From positions 434,001 to 498,000 of the forward strand of contig NZ_RBLG01000002.1 of assembly GCF_003634585.1 (NCBI RefSeq): a stretch of DNA of 64,000 nucleotides, in the 5' to 3' direction. Below are positions 8,273 to 17,356 of the stretch, piece after piece. This stretch comes from Gillisia mitskevichiae. Lineage in GTDB: Bacteria > Bacteroidota > Bacteroidia > Flavobacteriales > Flavobacteriaceae. Within the stretch, counting starts at the first letter, position 1. Every line of letters begins with the position of its first letter. The position numbers and the translations under genes were made by a program. The notes below the pieces were generated by a model. The model did not search any database. It saw only the letters and a list, made by a program, of their open reading frames with translations, and was not told where the DNA came from.

Positions 8273-11200
8273 ATGATCCTATTCTTCGGAACGCAAACCT
8301 CAAAGGTTTATGCTGTGCAAACGCACTCTTCCTTATCTGCTCAAAACATTTCAAAATTAGACTGGATTTTTGGCGACGCTCAACTACTTAACAAATCTGC
8401 ACTGGCAGATTTTTTTGTTGGTCCCCGAGCCGCAATGGTTTCTCCATGGAGTACCAATGCCGTAGAGATCACCCAAACTATGGGGATCCCTGGAATTATT
8501 AGAATTGAAGAGTTTTTAAAAGTAGATTCTCACTTTCATGATTTCGACCCTATGCTTTCTCAAAAATTTGACGGCTTAGACCAAGAGATCTATACAGTGA
8601 ACACCAAACCACAACCTGTTTTAGAGATTAATGATGTTCAGGCTTTTAATAAACAGGAAGGCCTGGCTCTTAATGAGGAAGAAGTAAACTATTTAAAAAA
8701 TTTATCTGTTAAACTGGAAAGACCTTTAACAGATTCTGAAGTTTTCGGATTCTCTCAAGTGAATTCAGAACATTGCCGTCATAAAATATTTAATGGAACA
8801 TTTGTGATTGATGGTAAGGAGAAACCTTTTTCTCTTTTCAAAATGATACGAAAGACTTCGGAAGTAAATCCGAACGATATAGTTTCAGCCTATAAAGATA
8901 ATGTAGCCTTTGTAAAAGGACCTAGAGTGGAGCAATTCGCACCAAAAACACCAGATAAACCAGATTTTTATCAGAATACAGATTTCGATTCTGTGATCTC
9001 TATAAAAGCTGAAACCCATAACTTCCCAACAACTGTAGAACCTTTTAATGGTGCTGCAACAGGAAGTGGGGGAGAAATAAGAGATAGATTGGCCGGTGGT
9101 AAAGGATCACTTCCATTAGCTGGAACTGCAGTTTATATGACCTCTTATTCTCGTTTAGATGAAACCAAGGAATGGGAAAAAGCAACAGAAGAACGTAAAT
9201 GGTTGTATCAAACCCCAATGGATATTCTAATTAAGGCATCCAACGGAGCTTCAGACTTTGGGAATAAATTTGGTCAACCTTTAATTACTGGGTCTGTATT
9301 AACTTTTGAACATTCAGAGCATAATCGCTTTTTAGGATATGATAAAGTAATTATGCTTGCCGGTGGAATTGGTTATGGAAAAGCAGACCAAGCCATTAAA
9401 GATGTCCCTAATAAAGGCGACAAAATTGTGGTTCTAGGTGGAGACAATTACCGAATTGGAATGGGTGGAGCTGCAGTTTCTTCAGCAGATACCGGAGAGT
9501 TTAGCAGTGGGATAGAACTAAATGCTGTACAACGTGCCAATCCAGAAATGCAAAAACGTGCTGCCAATGCCATTAGAGGAATGGTAGAAAGTGAAACAAA
9601 TCCTATAGTTTCTATCCATGATCACGGTGCAGGTGGACACCTTAATTGTTTGAGTGAATTGGTAGAGGAAACAGGTGGAAATATAGATCTGGATAAATTA
9701 CCTGTAGGAGATCCTACTCTTTCTGCAAAAGAAATTATTGGGAATGAATCTCAGGAGCGAATGGGTCTAATTATTCCTGAAAAAGATATGGATGTCTTAA
9801 AACGTGTTTCTGAACGAGAAAGAGCTCCAATGTATGACGTTGGAGAGGTAACCGAAGATCATAATTTTATTTTTAAAAGTAAGACCACTGGAGAAAAACC
9901 TATGGATCTTAAAATGGAAGATATGTTTGGGAGTTCTCCAAAAACGATCATGACAGATAAAACTGTTCTTAGAAATTATGAGGAATTAAGTTATTCTCAA
10001 GATAAAATATATAATTATTTAGAGCAGGTGCTTCAGTTAGAGGCTGTGGCTTGTAAAGATTGGTTAACAAATAAAGTAGATAGATGTGTTACCGGGAGAG
10101 TTGCAAAACAGCAAACTGCAGGAGCATTGCAATTACCACTTAATAACTGTGGGGTAATGGCGCTAGATTATAAAGGAAAAGAAGGAATTGCTACTTCTAT
10201 TGGGCACTCCCCTATTTCGGCTTTGATAGATCCTGTGGCAGGTTCCAGAAATTCTATTGCAGAGTCTTTAACAAATCTTATTTGGGCACCTTTAGAAAAA
10301 GGCTTAAAATCTGTTTCCTTATCTGCAAACTGGATGTGGCCTTGTAATAATGAAGGTGAAGATGCGAGATTGTATGAAGCTGTTCAAGGAGTTTCAGATT
10401 TTGCTATAGAATTAGGCATCAATGTTCCAACAGGAAAGGATTCTCTATCTATGAAGCAAAAATATAACGAAGATGGTAGCGAGGTGATCTCTCCGGGAAC
10501 AGTTATAATTTCTGCAGCAGGACATTGTAAGGATATCACTAAAGTTGTAGAACCGGTATTACAGCCAGAAGGCCCTATTTATTATGTCAATATTTCTCAA
10601 GACACTTTTAAACTTGGTGGAAGTTCTTTTGCTCAGACTCAGAATAAAATAGGTACAGAAGCTCCAACTATTTTAAACTCAGAAAACTTTGTTACCACTT
10701 TTAATACGCTTCAAAAATTAATTTCTGAAGAAAAAATTATCGCAGGTCACGATGTGGCTTCTGGTGGGTTAATAACCACTTTATTAGAAATGTGTTTTTC
10801 TGAAGTTAACAGAAGTGCTAAATTGGATCTTTCCTCTCTAAATGAGAAAGATTCCGTAAAACTTCTTTTTAATGAGAACTGCGGAATTGTCTTTCAAGCG
10901 AAAGATGCTTCAGTTGAAGCTGCTTTAAATGAAAATAATATTGAATTCCATAAAATTGGAGAACCTATTGAAGGAGATATAGTTTCAGTAGTTAATGGAA
11001 CCGATTCATTTGATTTTGACATTCCTACCTATAGAGATGTTTGGTATAGTACTTCATTTATGCTAGACAAGAAACAAAGCGGGACAGATCATGCAACACG
11101 ACGTTTTAATAATTATAAGAATCAACCCTTAGAATTTAAATTTCCTGAGAATTTTACAGGGAAACTTCCTGTGATTTCTGAAGGACAACCTAGAATTAAA

Positions 11201-11938
11201 GCAGCGATCATTCGCGAAAAAGGTTCTAACAGTGAACGAGAAATGGCTCGTGCTATGCATCTTGCAGGATTCGATGTAAAAGATGTGCATATGACAGATC
11301 TTATCTCGGGACGTGAGAATTTGGAAGAAATTCAATTTATAGCTGCAGTTGGTGGCTTCTCAAATTCAGATGTATTAGGAAGCGCTAAAGGTTGGGCAGG
11401 AGCATTTTTATATAATGAAAAAGCCAAAGCTGCCTTAGATAATTTCTTTAAAAGAGATGATACATTATCGCTAGGAGTATGTAATGGTTGCCAATTATTC
11501 ATAGAATTAGGACTTATAAATCCAGATCATGAACAAAAACCAAAAATGCTTCATAACAGGTCTCATAAATTTGAATGTAATTTTACTTCCGTAGAAATTC
11601 AGGAGAACAATTCTGTTATGCTTTCTAGCTTGGCTGGAAGCAAATTAGGAATATGGTCTGCTCACGGAGAAGGAAAGTTTAGCTTCCCTTATGAGGAAAG
11701 TAAATATAGCATAGTTGGAAAATACGGATACGAGGAATATCCAGCAAACCCAAATGGCTCACATTTTAACACCGCTATGTTAACCGATGCTACGGGAAGA
11801 CATTTAGTAATGATGCCACATTTAGAACGTTCTACTTTTTCTTGGAACTGGGCGTACTACCCAAAAGACCGAAAAGATGAAGTAACTCCTTGGTTAGAAG
11901 GATTTGTGAATGCTCATAACTGGTTGAAGAAGAAATAG
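8273..11938 (+). CDS. purL: Phosphoribosylformylglycinamidine (FGAM) synthase, large single-chain type
   Basis: 1221-residue single-chain FGAM synthase that converts FGAR, glutamine and ATP to FGAM in purine synthesis. The order is N-terminal PurS-like and linker region, the first AIRS-type half (FGFSQVNSEHCRHKIFNG; KAETHNFPTTVEPFNGAATGSGG split across residues ~245-270), the second AIRS-type half, then a class I glutamine amidotransferase. The amidotransferase has the nucleophile Cys near residue 1070 (LGVCNGCQLF) and His/Glu near 1183-1185 (MPHLER, where most enzymes have MPHPER). Length and start (MILFFGTQTSKVYAVQT) fit flavobacterial PurL. It appears monocistronic, with its own promoter and a strong terminator. 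Confidence 0.97.
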   Translation: MILFFGTQTSKVYAVQTHSSLSAQNISKLDWIFGDAQLLNKSALADFFVGPRAAMVSPWSTNAVEITQTMGIPGIIRIEEFLKVDSHFHDFDPMLSQKFDGLDQEIYTVNTKPQPVLEINDVQAFNKQEGLALNEEEVNYLKNLSVKLERPLTDSEVFGFSQVNSEHCRHKIFNGTFVIDGKEKPFSLFKMIRKTSEVNPNDIVSAYKDNVAFVKGPRVEQFAPKTPDKPDFYQNTDFDSVISIKAETHNFPTTVEPFNGAATGSGGEIRDRLAGGKGSLPLAGTAVYMTSYSRLDETKEWEKATEERKWLYQTPMDILIKASNGASDFGNKFGQPLITGSVLTFEHSEHNRFLGYDKVIMLAGGIGYGKADQAIKDVPNKGDKIVVLGGDNYRIGMGGAAVSSADTGEFSSGIELNAVQRANPEMQKRAANAIRGMVESETNPIVSIHDHGAGGHLNCLSELVEETGGNIDLDKLPVGDPTLSAKEIIGNESQERMGLIIPEKDMDVLKRVSERERAPMYDVGEVTEDHNFIFKSKTTGEKPMDLKMEDMFGSSPKTIMTDKTVLRNYEELSYSQDKIYNYLEQVLQLEAVACKDWLTNKVDRCVTGRVAKQQTAGALQLPLNNCGVMALDYKGKEGIATSIGHSPISALIDPVAGSRNSIAESLTNLIWAPLEKGLKSVSLSANWMWPCNNEGEDARLYEAVQGVSDFAIELGINVPTGKDSLSMKQKYNEDGSEVISPGTVIISAAGHCKDITKVVEPVLQPEGPIYYVNISQDTFKLGGSSFAQTQNKIGTEAPTILNSENFVTTFNTLQKLISEEKIIAGHDVASGGLITTLLEMCFSEVNRSAKLDLSSLNEKDSVKLLFNENCGIVFQAKDASVEAALNENNIEFHKIGEPIEGDIVSVVNGTDSFDFDIPTYRDVWYSTSFMLDKKQSGTDHATRRFNNYKNQPLEFKFPENFTGKLPVISEGQPRIKAAIIREKGSNSEREMARAMHLAGFDVKDVHMTDLISGRENLEEIQFIAAVGGFSNSDVLGSAKGWAGAFLYNEKAKAALDNFFKRDDTLSLGVCNGCQLFIELGLINPDHEQKPKMLHNRSHKFECNFTSVEIQENNSVMLSSLAGSKLGIWSAHGEGKFSFPYEESKYSIVGKYGYEEYPANPNGSHFNTAMLTDATGRHLVMMPHLERSTFSWNWAYYPKDRKDEVTPWLEGFVNAHNWLKKK

Positions 11939-11963
11939 TAAATTCATTATATTATATATATTT

Positions 11964-11998
11964 AAGAAGGGAAGATAAAATTTCCCTTCTTTTTTTTT
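11964..11998 (+). terminator. Rho-independent terminator after purL
   Basis: Perfect 10-bp stem AAGAAGGGAA / TTCCCTTCTT (11964-11973 and 11982-11991) with an 8-nt loop and a long T-run. Confidence 0.88.
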
Positions 11999-12059
11999 GG
12001 TATTCATTTGATATAGCAAGCAATTTTGCTATTTTGCAAGGAATATCTTATCCAATAAC

Positions 12060-13835
12060 ATGACCGAAATTAAACGTCTTTTTGATTTTCCTTACTTTCA
12101 ATTGGAAAATCACCCCTTAGAGAAAGCATTAGTTACTAAATATAATGGCAAATGGGAAGCTCTAAGCACACAGCAATATTTAGATAAAGCAAATGCCGTT
12201 AGTAGAGGTTTACTGCGCTTAGGTGTAAAGCCTAATGATAAAATAGCCCTCATTTCCTCTAGCAACAGAACAGAGTGGAATGTGATGGATATTGGTATCC
12301 TTCAATTAGGAGCTCAAAACGTGCCTGTTTATCCTACCATCTCTCAAGAAGATTATGAATATGTATTAAATCATAGTGGCGCAACTTATTGTTTCGTTTC
12401 AGATCAAGAAGTTCTTGATAAGGTAAATGCAATTAAACATAACACCCAGATAAAGGAAGTATTTAGTTTTGATAAAATAGATACTTGTAAAAACTGGAAC
12501 GAAATAGTTGAATTAGGTAAAGACGAAAGCAATCAGAAAGAAGTGGACGCATTAAAAGATGCTGTAACAGAAGAAGATCTGGCTACTTTAATTTATACTT
12601 CTGGAACTACGGGAAGACCAAAAGGAGTTATGCTTTCTCATAAGAATATTGTAAGTGATGTGTTAAATAGCGCACCTAGAGTACCTTTTGAAACCGGTAA
12701 ATATGTAGGATTAAGCTTTCTACCTATCTGTCATATTTTTGAAAGAATGATCTCCTATTTATATCAATATTATAGTGTTTCCATTTATTTCGCAGAATCT
12801 ATAGAAAAGATTAGTGATAATTTAAAAGAAGTACAACCACATGTAATCACGGCAGTACCAAGACTACTTGAGAAAGTATACGATAAGATCATTGCAAAAG
12901 GAACCGCATTAGGTGGGATCAAACAAAAATTATTTTATTGGGCCGTAGAATTAGGTTTACAATATGAACCTTATGGTGCAAATGGTTGGTGGTATGAAAC
13001 ACGACTTAGTCTTGCAAGAAAATTAATATTTTCTAAATGGAAAGAAGGTCTTGGAGGAAACATCGAACTAATTGTATCTGGAAGTGCAGCATTACAGCCT
13101 AGGTTAACTAGAGTTTTCGCAGCAGCAGAGATCCCGGTAATGGAAGGTTACGGATTAACAGAAACTTCTCCTGTGGTAGCAGTAAACGATGTTCGCAATG
13201 GTGGCTTCAAAATTGGTACTGTTGGTAGAGTGATAGATAATGTTGAAGTAATGATCGCTGAAGATGGGGAGATCCTTACAAAGGGACCTAATTTGATGAT
13301 GGGTTATTTTAATGACAAAGAAAAAACAGATGAGGCAATAGATGCTAATGGCTGGTTTCATACTGGAGATATTGGAGAAATTGATGCTGAGCGTTTCTTA
13401 AAGATCACAGATAGAAAGAAAGAGATGTTTAAAACATCTGGAGGGAAATACGTAGCTCCTCAGATAATCGAAAATACTATGAAACAATCTCGTTTTATAG
13501 AGCAGATAATGGTTATTGGGGAGGGAGAAAAAATGCCTGCAGCATTAATCCAACCTAACTTTGAATTTATTGAGGAATGGGCACATCGTAAAAATCTAGA
13601 TATTGGTAATACCAATGAGGATATCGTTAAAAATTCAGATGTGATTGCAAGAATTCAGGAAGAAGTAGATTTTTATAATGAAAAATTTGGTAGTTGGGAG
13701 AAGATCAAGAAGTTTGAACTTACTCCAGAAGTATGGAGTATAGAGAATGATCAACTTACCCCTACTATGAAATTAAAAAGAAGAAATATTAAAGAAAGAT
13801 ATATGGATCTTTACAATTCCATCTACGGAAGATAG
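12060..13835 (+). CDS. Long-chain acyl-CoA synthetase (AMP-forming)
   Basis: 591-residue ANL-superfamily ligase that activates fatty acids to acyl-CoA through acyl-adenylates. It has the P-loop-like motif YTSGTTGRPKGVMLSH near residue 178, the A5 motif EGYGLTETSPVV near 361 and the A8 region GWFHTGDIGEIDAERFLKI followed by the hinge DRKKEMFKTSGGKYVAP. Overall length and the long N-terminal region fit the bacterial long-chain (FadD15/FACL) group. It lies directly upstream of a marR-controlled beta-oxidation operon but has its own terminator. It would supply substrate for that operon. Chain-length preference is not visible from sequence. Confidence 0.9.
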   Translation: MTEIKRLFDFPYFQLENHPLEKALVTKYNGKWEALSTQQYLDKANAVSRGLLRLGVKPNDKIALISSSNRTEWNVMDIGILQLGAQNVPVYPTISQEDYEYVLNHSGATYCFVSDQEVLDKVNAIKHNTQIKEVFSFDKIDTCKNWNEIVELGKDESNQKEVDALKDAVTEEDLATLIYTSGTTGRPKGVMLSHKNIVSDVLNSAPRVPFETGKYVGLSFLPICHIFERMISYLYQYYSVSIYFAESIEKISDNLKEVQPHVITAVPRLLEKVYDKIIAKGTALGGIKQKLFYWAVELGLQYEPYGANGWWYETRLSLARKLIFSKWKEGLGGNIELIVSGSAALQPRLTRVFAAAEIPVMEGYGLTETSPVVAVNDVRNGGFKIGTVGRVIDNVEVMIAEDGEILTKGPNLMMGYFNDKEKTDEAIDANGWFHTGDIGEIDAERFLKITDRKKEMFKTSGGKYVAPQIIENTMKQSRFIEQIMVIGEGEKMPAALIQPNFEFIEEWAHRKNLDIGNTNEDIVKNSDVIARIQEEVDFYNEKFGSWEKIKKFELTPEVWSIENDQLTPTMKLKRRNIKERYMDLYNSIYGR

Positions 13836-13865
13836 AATTATCACCTATATCATTAAGTTATTGTT

Positions 13866-13893
13866 AAACTCTCCTCTTTTGGGGAGTTTTTTT
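13866..13893 (+). terminator. Rho-independent terminator after the acyl-CoA synthetase gene
   Basis: Stem AAACTCTCC / GGGGAGTTT (one G-U pair) at 13866-13874 and 13881-13889 with a 6-nt loop, followed by TTTTTTT. It separates the synthetase gene from the marR operon. Confidence 0.85.
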
Positions 13894-13945
13894 ATGTATA
13901 AAGAGTAAATTTAGGTTGTTTATTAGATAGTTGAAATATTTCTCC

Positions 13946-13971
13946 AATTTATTATGCGCGCATAATAAATT
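13946..13971. promoter_or_regulatory. Perfect 26-bp palindrome at the marR promoter, candidate MarR operator
   Basis: The 26 bases are a perfect inverted repeat centred at 13958/13959. The inner 20 bases are TTATTATGCGCGCATAATAA, extended by AAT/ATT outward. It ends 4 bp before the -7 box of marR and covers where RNA polymerase would contact the -33 region. Bound repressor should therefore block transcription of marR and the beta-oxidation genes. Operator function is inferred from symmetry and position. Confidence 0.75.
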
Positions 13972-13975
13972 TTCT

Positions 13976-13983
13976 TAACTTTG
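13976..13983 (+). promoter_or_regulatory. Candidate -7 promoter box of the marR/beta-oxidation operon
   Basis: TAACTTTG is an exact TAnnTTTG match, 19 bp upstream of the marR ATG and 4 bp downstream of the 26-bp palindrome. Confidence 0.65.
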
Positions 13984-14002
13984 GGTTCATTCTAAAATAA
14001 CC

Positions 14003-14455
14003 ATGAAGGAAAAAACTATCGATTATGTATTACGGGCAACCTGGATGGCTGTCTCCAAAATGTATAACGAAGAAGCCGGTAAAGCCGGAAGCACTATGGC
14101 TACAGGTTTTGCCCTTTTAAGTATAGATCCCGAAAAAGGAACCCCATCTACCTCACTAGGTCCAAAAATGGGAATGGAAGCTACCAGTTTATCCCGAATA
14201 TTAAAATCGATGGAAGAAAAAGGATTAATCCTCCGGAAAAAAAATCCAAACGATGGAAGAAGTGTTTTGTTACATCTTACAGATTTTGGTAAAGAAATGA
14301 GAGAGTTCTCCAAAGGGGTAGTTTTAAAATTCGACGAGGCGGTAAAGGAAAATGTAAGTGAAGAAGATCTTAAAACCTTTATTCGAGTAGCTAATTCCAT
14401 AACGGGTCTAATTTCAAATAAGAAGATCTATAATCAAGAGATAAGTTTAAAATAA
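14003..14455 (+). CDS. MarR-family transcriptional regulator of the beta-oxidation operon
   Basis: 150-residue winged-helix regulator. The recognition-helix region (GMEATSLSRILKSMEEKGLI) and the wing (RKKNPNDGRSVLLHLTDFG) match MarR proteins, which act as dimers on palindromes and are often released by small hydrophobic ligands. It is the first gene of a run of five genes on the same strand ending at a terminator at 20501. The remaining genes encode fatty-acid oxidation enzymes, except one. Autoregulation through the palindrome at 13946-13971 is likely. The ligand is plausibly a fatty acid or acyl-CoA, which is an inference. Confidence 0.88.
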   Translation: MKEKTIDYVLRATWMAVSKMYNEEAGKAGSTMATGFALLSIDPEKGTPSTSLGPKMGMEATSLSRILKSMEEKGLILRKKNPNDGRSVLLHLTDFGKEMREFSKGVVLKFDEAVKENVSEEDLKTFIRVANSITGLISNKKIYNQEISLK

Positions 14456-14514
14456 ATATAACAGAAAATAAATTTCAGGCTTTGCCAGAAACAGTTTCTA
14501 TTTAAAATTTACAT

Positions 14515-16920
14515 ATGAAAAGAAGAATTAACAAAGTTGCAATCGTAGGTTCCGGTATTATGGGAAGCGGGATTGCATGTCATTTCGCAAATATTGGCGT
14601 AGAAGTATTGCTATTAGATATAGTTCCTCGTGAACTTACAGATAAAGAAAAAAGTAAAGGTTTAACTTTAGAAGATAAAGTAGTTAGAAATAGACTTGTA
14701 AACGATTCTTTACAAGCCTCCTTAAAATCTAAGCCCTCCCCTATTTATAGTCAATCTTTTGCAAGTAGAATTCGTACCGGAAATCTAGAAGATGATATTG
14801 CAAAAGTTTCAGAAGTAGATTGGATCATAGAAGTTGTTGTTGAAAGACTTGATATTAAGAAGAAGGTTTTTGAACAATTAGATAGTCACCGTAAAAAAGG
14901 CACTCTAATATCTTCGAATACTTCAGGTATTCCAATTAAATTAATGAGTGAAGGAAGAAGTGAAGATTTCCAGAAACACTTCTGCGGAACTCACTTTTTT
15001 AATCCAGCTCGTTATTTAAGATTGTTCGAGATCATTCCTGGACCAGAAACTTCAAAAGAAGTTCTGGATTTCATGAATGAATATGGAGAGAAATTCCTTG
15101 GAAAAAAATCTGTAGTTGCTAAAGATACTGCAGCTTTTATAGGAAACCGAGTTGGTATCTTCAGTATTATGAGTCTCTTCCATATGGTAGATGAGTTAGG
15201 AATGACCATAGAAGAAGTAGATAAATTAACCGGTCCGGTTATAGGAAGACCAAAATCTGCCACTTTTAGAACTGTAGATGTAGTTGGATTAGACACCTTG
15301 GTACATGTTGCAAACGGACTTCATCAGGGAGTTCCTAGTGATGAAAAACATGATCTTTTTGCCCTACCAAATTTCATCGACTCGATGATGGAGAAAAAAT
15401 GGTTAGGAAGTAAAAGTGGACAAGGTTTTTACAAGAAAATTAAAAATGAAGATGGTTCAAGTGAAATTCAGTCGTTAGACCTTAAGACACTGGAATATAG
15501 GTCTGCTAAAAAAGCAAATTTCGCAACTTTAGAACTTACCAAATCTATAGATAATGTAGTAGATAGGTTTAAAGTATTGGTTGGTGGAAAAGATAAAGCA
15601 GGAGAGTTTTATCGTAAAAATCTTTCTGCGCTTTTTGCATATGTTTCTAATAGAATTCCAGAGATCACAGACGAACTTTACAAAATCGATGATGCTATGA
15701 AAGCAGGATTCGGTTGGGAACATGGACCATTTCAAATCTGGGATGCAGTTGGAGTTGAAAAAGGAATAGAGATGATGAAGGCAGAAGGTGAAGAACCGGC
15801 TGCTTGGGTTACAGAAATGTTGGAATCTGGTAGCAAGAGTTTCTACACCATTAAAGAGGGAAACACTTATTATTATGACATTCCGAAGAAAGAACAAGTA
15901 AAAGTGCCAGGACAAGATGCTTTTATTATTCTCGATAATATTAGAGAGTCTAAAGAAGTATTTAAAAATACTGGGGTTGTAGTTGAAGATCTTGGTGATG
16001 GAATTTTAAATGTAGAATTTAGAAGTAAAATGAATTCTATTGGAGGCGATGTTCTAGATGGCTTAAATAGAGCTTTAGATATTGCTGAAAAAGATTATCA
16101 AGGTTTGGTAGTTGCTAATAATGGAGCAAATTTCTCTGTGGGAGCAAACATCGGGATGATTTTTATGATGGCGGTGGAACAGGAATATGACGAGCTTAAT
16201 ATGGCTATTAAATATTTCCAAGATACTATGATGAGAATGAGATATTCTTCTATTCCAACCGTAGCAGCTCCTCATGCAATGACCTTGGGTGGAGGATGTG
16301 AGCTTTCTCTGCATGCAGATAAAGTAGTTGCTGCAGCAGAAACTTATATTGGATTAGTGGAATTTGGTGTTGGAGTACTACCTGGTGGTGGTGGTTCTAA
16401 GGAAATGACCTTAAGAGCTTCTGATACTTTTCATAAAGATGATGTAGAGTTGAATAGATTAAGAGAGCATTTCTTAACTATCGCAATGGCTAAAGTATCT
16501 ACTTCTGCATATGAAGCATTTGATACTAATATCCTTCAGAAAGGTAAAGATATAGTAGTAGTAAATCCAGACAGACAATTAGCAATTGCTAAGAAACATG
16601 CATTGTTAATGGCAGATAATGGATATACCCAACCAATACAAAGAACAGATATTAAAGTTCTAGGGAAACAAGCTTTGGGAACTTTCTACGTAGGTACAGA
16701 CCAAATGTACGCTGGAAAATATATAAGTGAGCATGATAAGAAGATCGCTAATAAATTGGCCTATGTAATGGCTGGAGGGGATCTTTCTGCTGCCAACTAT
16801 GTAAGCGAGCAATACTTATTAGATCTGGAACGTGAGGCATTCCTTTCACTTACGGGAGAGAGAAAGACTTTAGAGCGTTTAGAACATATGATCAAAAAAG
16901 GAAAGCCGCTTAGAAATTAG
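14515..16920 (+). CDS. Bifunctional 3-hydroxyacyl-CoA dehydrogenase/enoyl-CoA hydratase (reversed domain order)
   Basis: 801 residues. The N-terminal half is 3-hydroxyacyl-CoA dehydrogenase: NAD-binding VAIVGSGIMGSGIACHF at residues 8-24, and the catalytic His near 159 in GTHFFNPARYLRLFE. A C-terminal dehydrogenase domain with FIGNRVGIFS follows. The last ~270 residues form an enoyl-CoA hydratase/crotonase fold, with oxyanion loops NGANFSVGANIGM and TLGGGCELSLHAD and the Glu region VEFGVGVLPGGGG. This order (dehydrogenase then hydratase) is the reverse of FadB/FadJ and is known in a separate bacterial group. It catalyses hydration and oxidation steps 2 and 3 of beta-oxidation, and the thiolase encoded two genes downstream does step 4. 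Confidence 0.92.
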   Translation: MKRRINKVAIVGSGIMGSGIACHFANIGVEVLLLDIVPRELTDKEKSKGLTLEDKVVRNRLVNDSLQASLKSKPSPIYSQSFASRIRTGNLEDDIAKVSEVDWIIEVVVERLDIKKKVFEQLDSHRKKGTLISSNTSGIPIKLMSEGRSEDFQKHFCGTHFFNPARYLRLFEIIPGPETSKEVLDFMNEYGEKFLGKKSVVAKDTAAFIGNRVGIFSIMSLFHMVDELGMTIEEVDKLTGPVIGRPKSATFRTVDVVGLDTLVHVANGLHQGVPSDEKHDLFALPNFIDSMMEKKWLGSKSGQGFYKKIKNEDGSSEIQSLDLKTLEYRSAKKANFATLELTKSIDNVVDRFKVLVGGKDKAGEFYRKNLSALFAYVSNRIPEITDELYKIDDAMKAGFGWEHGPFQIWDAVGVEKGIEMMKAEGEEPAAWVTEMLESGSKSFYTIKEGNTYYYDIPKKEQVKVPGQDAFIILDNIRESKEVFKNTGVVVEDLGDGILNVEFRSKMNSIGGDVLDGLNRALDIAEKDYQGLVVANNGANFSVGANIGMIFMMAVEQEYDELNMAIKYFQDTMMRMRYSSIPTVAAPHAMTLGGGCELSLHADKVVAAAETYIGLVEFGVGVLPGGGGSKEMTLRASDTFHKDDVELNRLREHFLTIAMAKVSTSAYEAFDTNILQKGKDIVVVNPDRQLAIAKKHALLMADNGYTQPIQRTDIKVLGKQALGTFYVGTDQMYAGKYISEHDKKIANKLAYVMAGGDLSAANYVSEQYLLDLEREAFLSLTGERKTLERLEHMIKKGKPLRN

Positions 16921-16923
16921 AAT

Positions 16924-16958
16924 TGAGTAATGAGAAGTGAGTAGTGAGTAGCGAGTAA
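16924..16958 (+). repeat. Five imperfect 7-bp tandem repeats (TGAGTAR)
   Basis: Units are TGAGTAA, TGAGAAG, TGAGTAG, TGAGTAG and CGAGTAA. They start 4 bp after the dehydrogenase/hydratase stop codon and lie just before the four-helix-bundle gene. It is non-coding. Its meaning is unknown, but similar low-complexity runs would be expected at insertion scars. Confidence 0.8.
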
Positions 16959-16969
16959 TTTTAAAGAAA

Positions 16970-17317
16970 ATGCACAAAATTGAAGAATTGAAAATCTGGA
17001 GAAAATCAATGGAGTTGACAAAAACAGTTTATAAGATTTGTGCTGAATTACCATCCGATGAACGATTCGGACTTATATCTCAGATAAAAAGATGTGCAGT
17101 TTCAATACCTTCAAATATTGCTGAAGGTGCCGGAAGAAATTCCAAAAAAGAATTTGCACACTTTCTATCTATTGCTAATGGTTCCTCCTATGAATTGCAA
17201 ACTCAGTTGATGCTTTCTATGGAACTTGAATTAATTTCAGAAGAAAAAATAAAACCTATACTTGAAAATATTATTGAGATACAAAAAATGAATTACGGAT
17301 TTCAAAAATCTTTATAA
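16970..17317 (+). CDS. Four-helix-bundle protein (S23/intervening-sequence family)
   Basis: 115 residues matching the four-helix-bundle family related to proteins encoded in 23S rRNA intervening sequences (TIGR02436/S23). The typical opening is IEELKIWRKSMELTKTVYKI, the centre is LISQIKRCAVSIPSNIAEGAGR and the next helix is KEFAHFLSIANGSSYELQTQ. Its molecular function is unknown in general; the family forms pentamers and has a conserved basic surface. It is an odd member of this operon. It sits between two beta-oxidation genes, follows a block of 7-bp tandem repeats, and is followed by an AT-rich repeat-like spacer. Confidence 0.88.
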   Translation: MHKIEELKIWRKSMELTKTVYKICAELPSDERFGLISQIKRCAVSIPSNIAEGAGRNSKKEFAHFLSIANGSSYELQTQLMLSMELELISEEKIKPILENIIEIQKMNYGFQKSL

Positions 17318-17356
17318 GATCTCAATACTAAGTACTAAAATCTAAAATCTAATAAA
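17318..17356 (+). repeat. Repeat-like spacer (TCTCAATAC family) before the thiolase gene
   Basis: The short spacer contains TCTCAATAC at 17320-17328 and repeated CTAAAATCTAAAATCTAA units. A related sequence with the same 9-mer occurs at 18554-18638 before the next operon gene. Confidence 0.5.

Noticed and set aside
12014-12031. Inverted repeat TAGCAA/TTGCTA before the acyl-CoA synthetase gene
   Set aside because: Only 6-bp AT-rich arms; chance occurrence is likely in this composition.
16924-16958. CRISPR-like repeats
   Set aside because: Units are only 7 bp, contiguous and imperfect, with no spacers; a simple tandem repeat.
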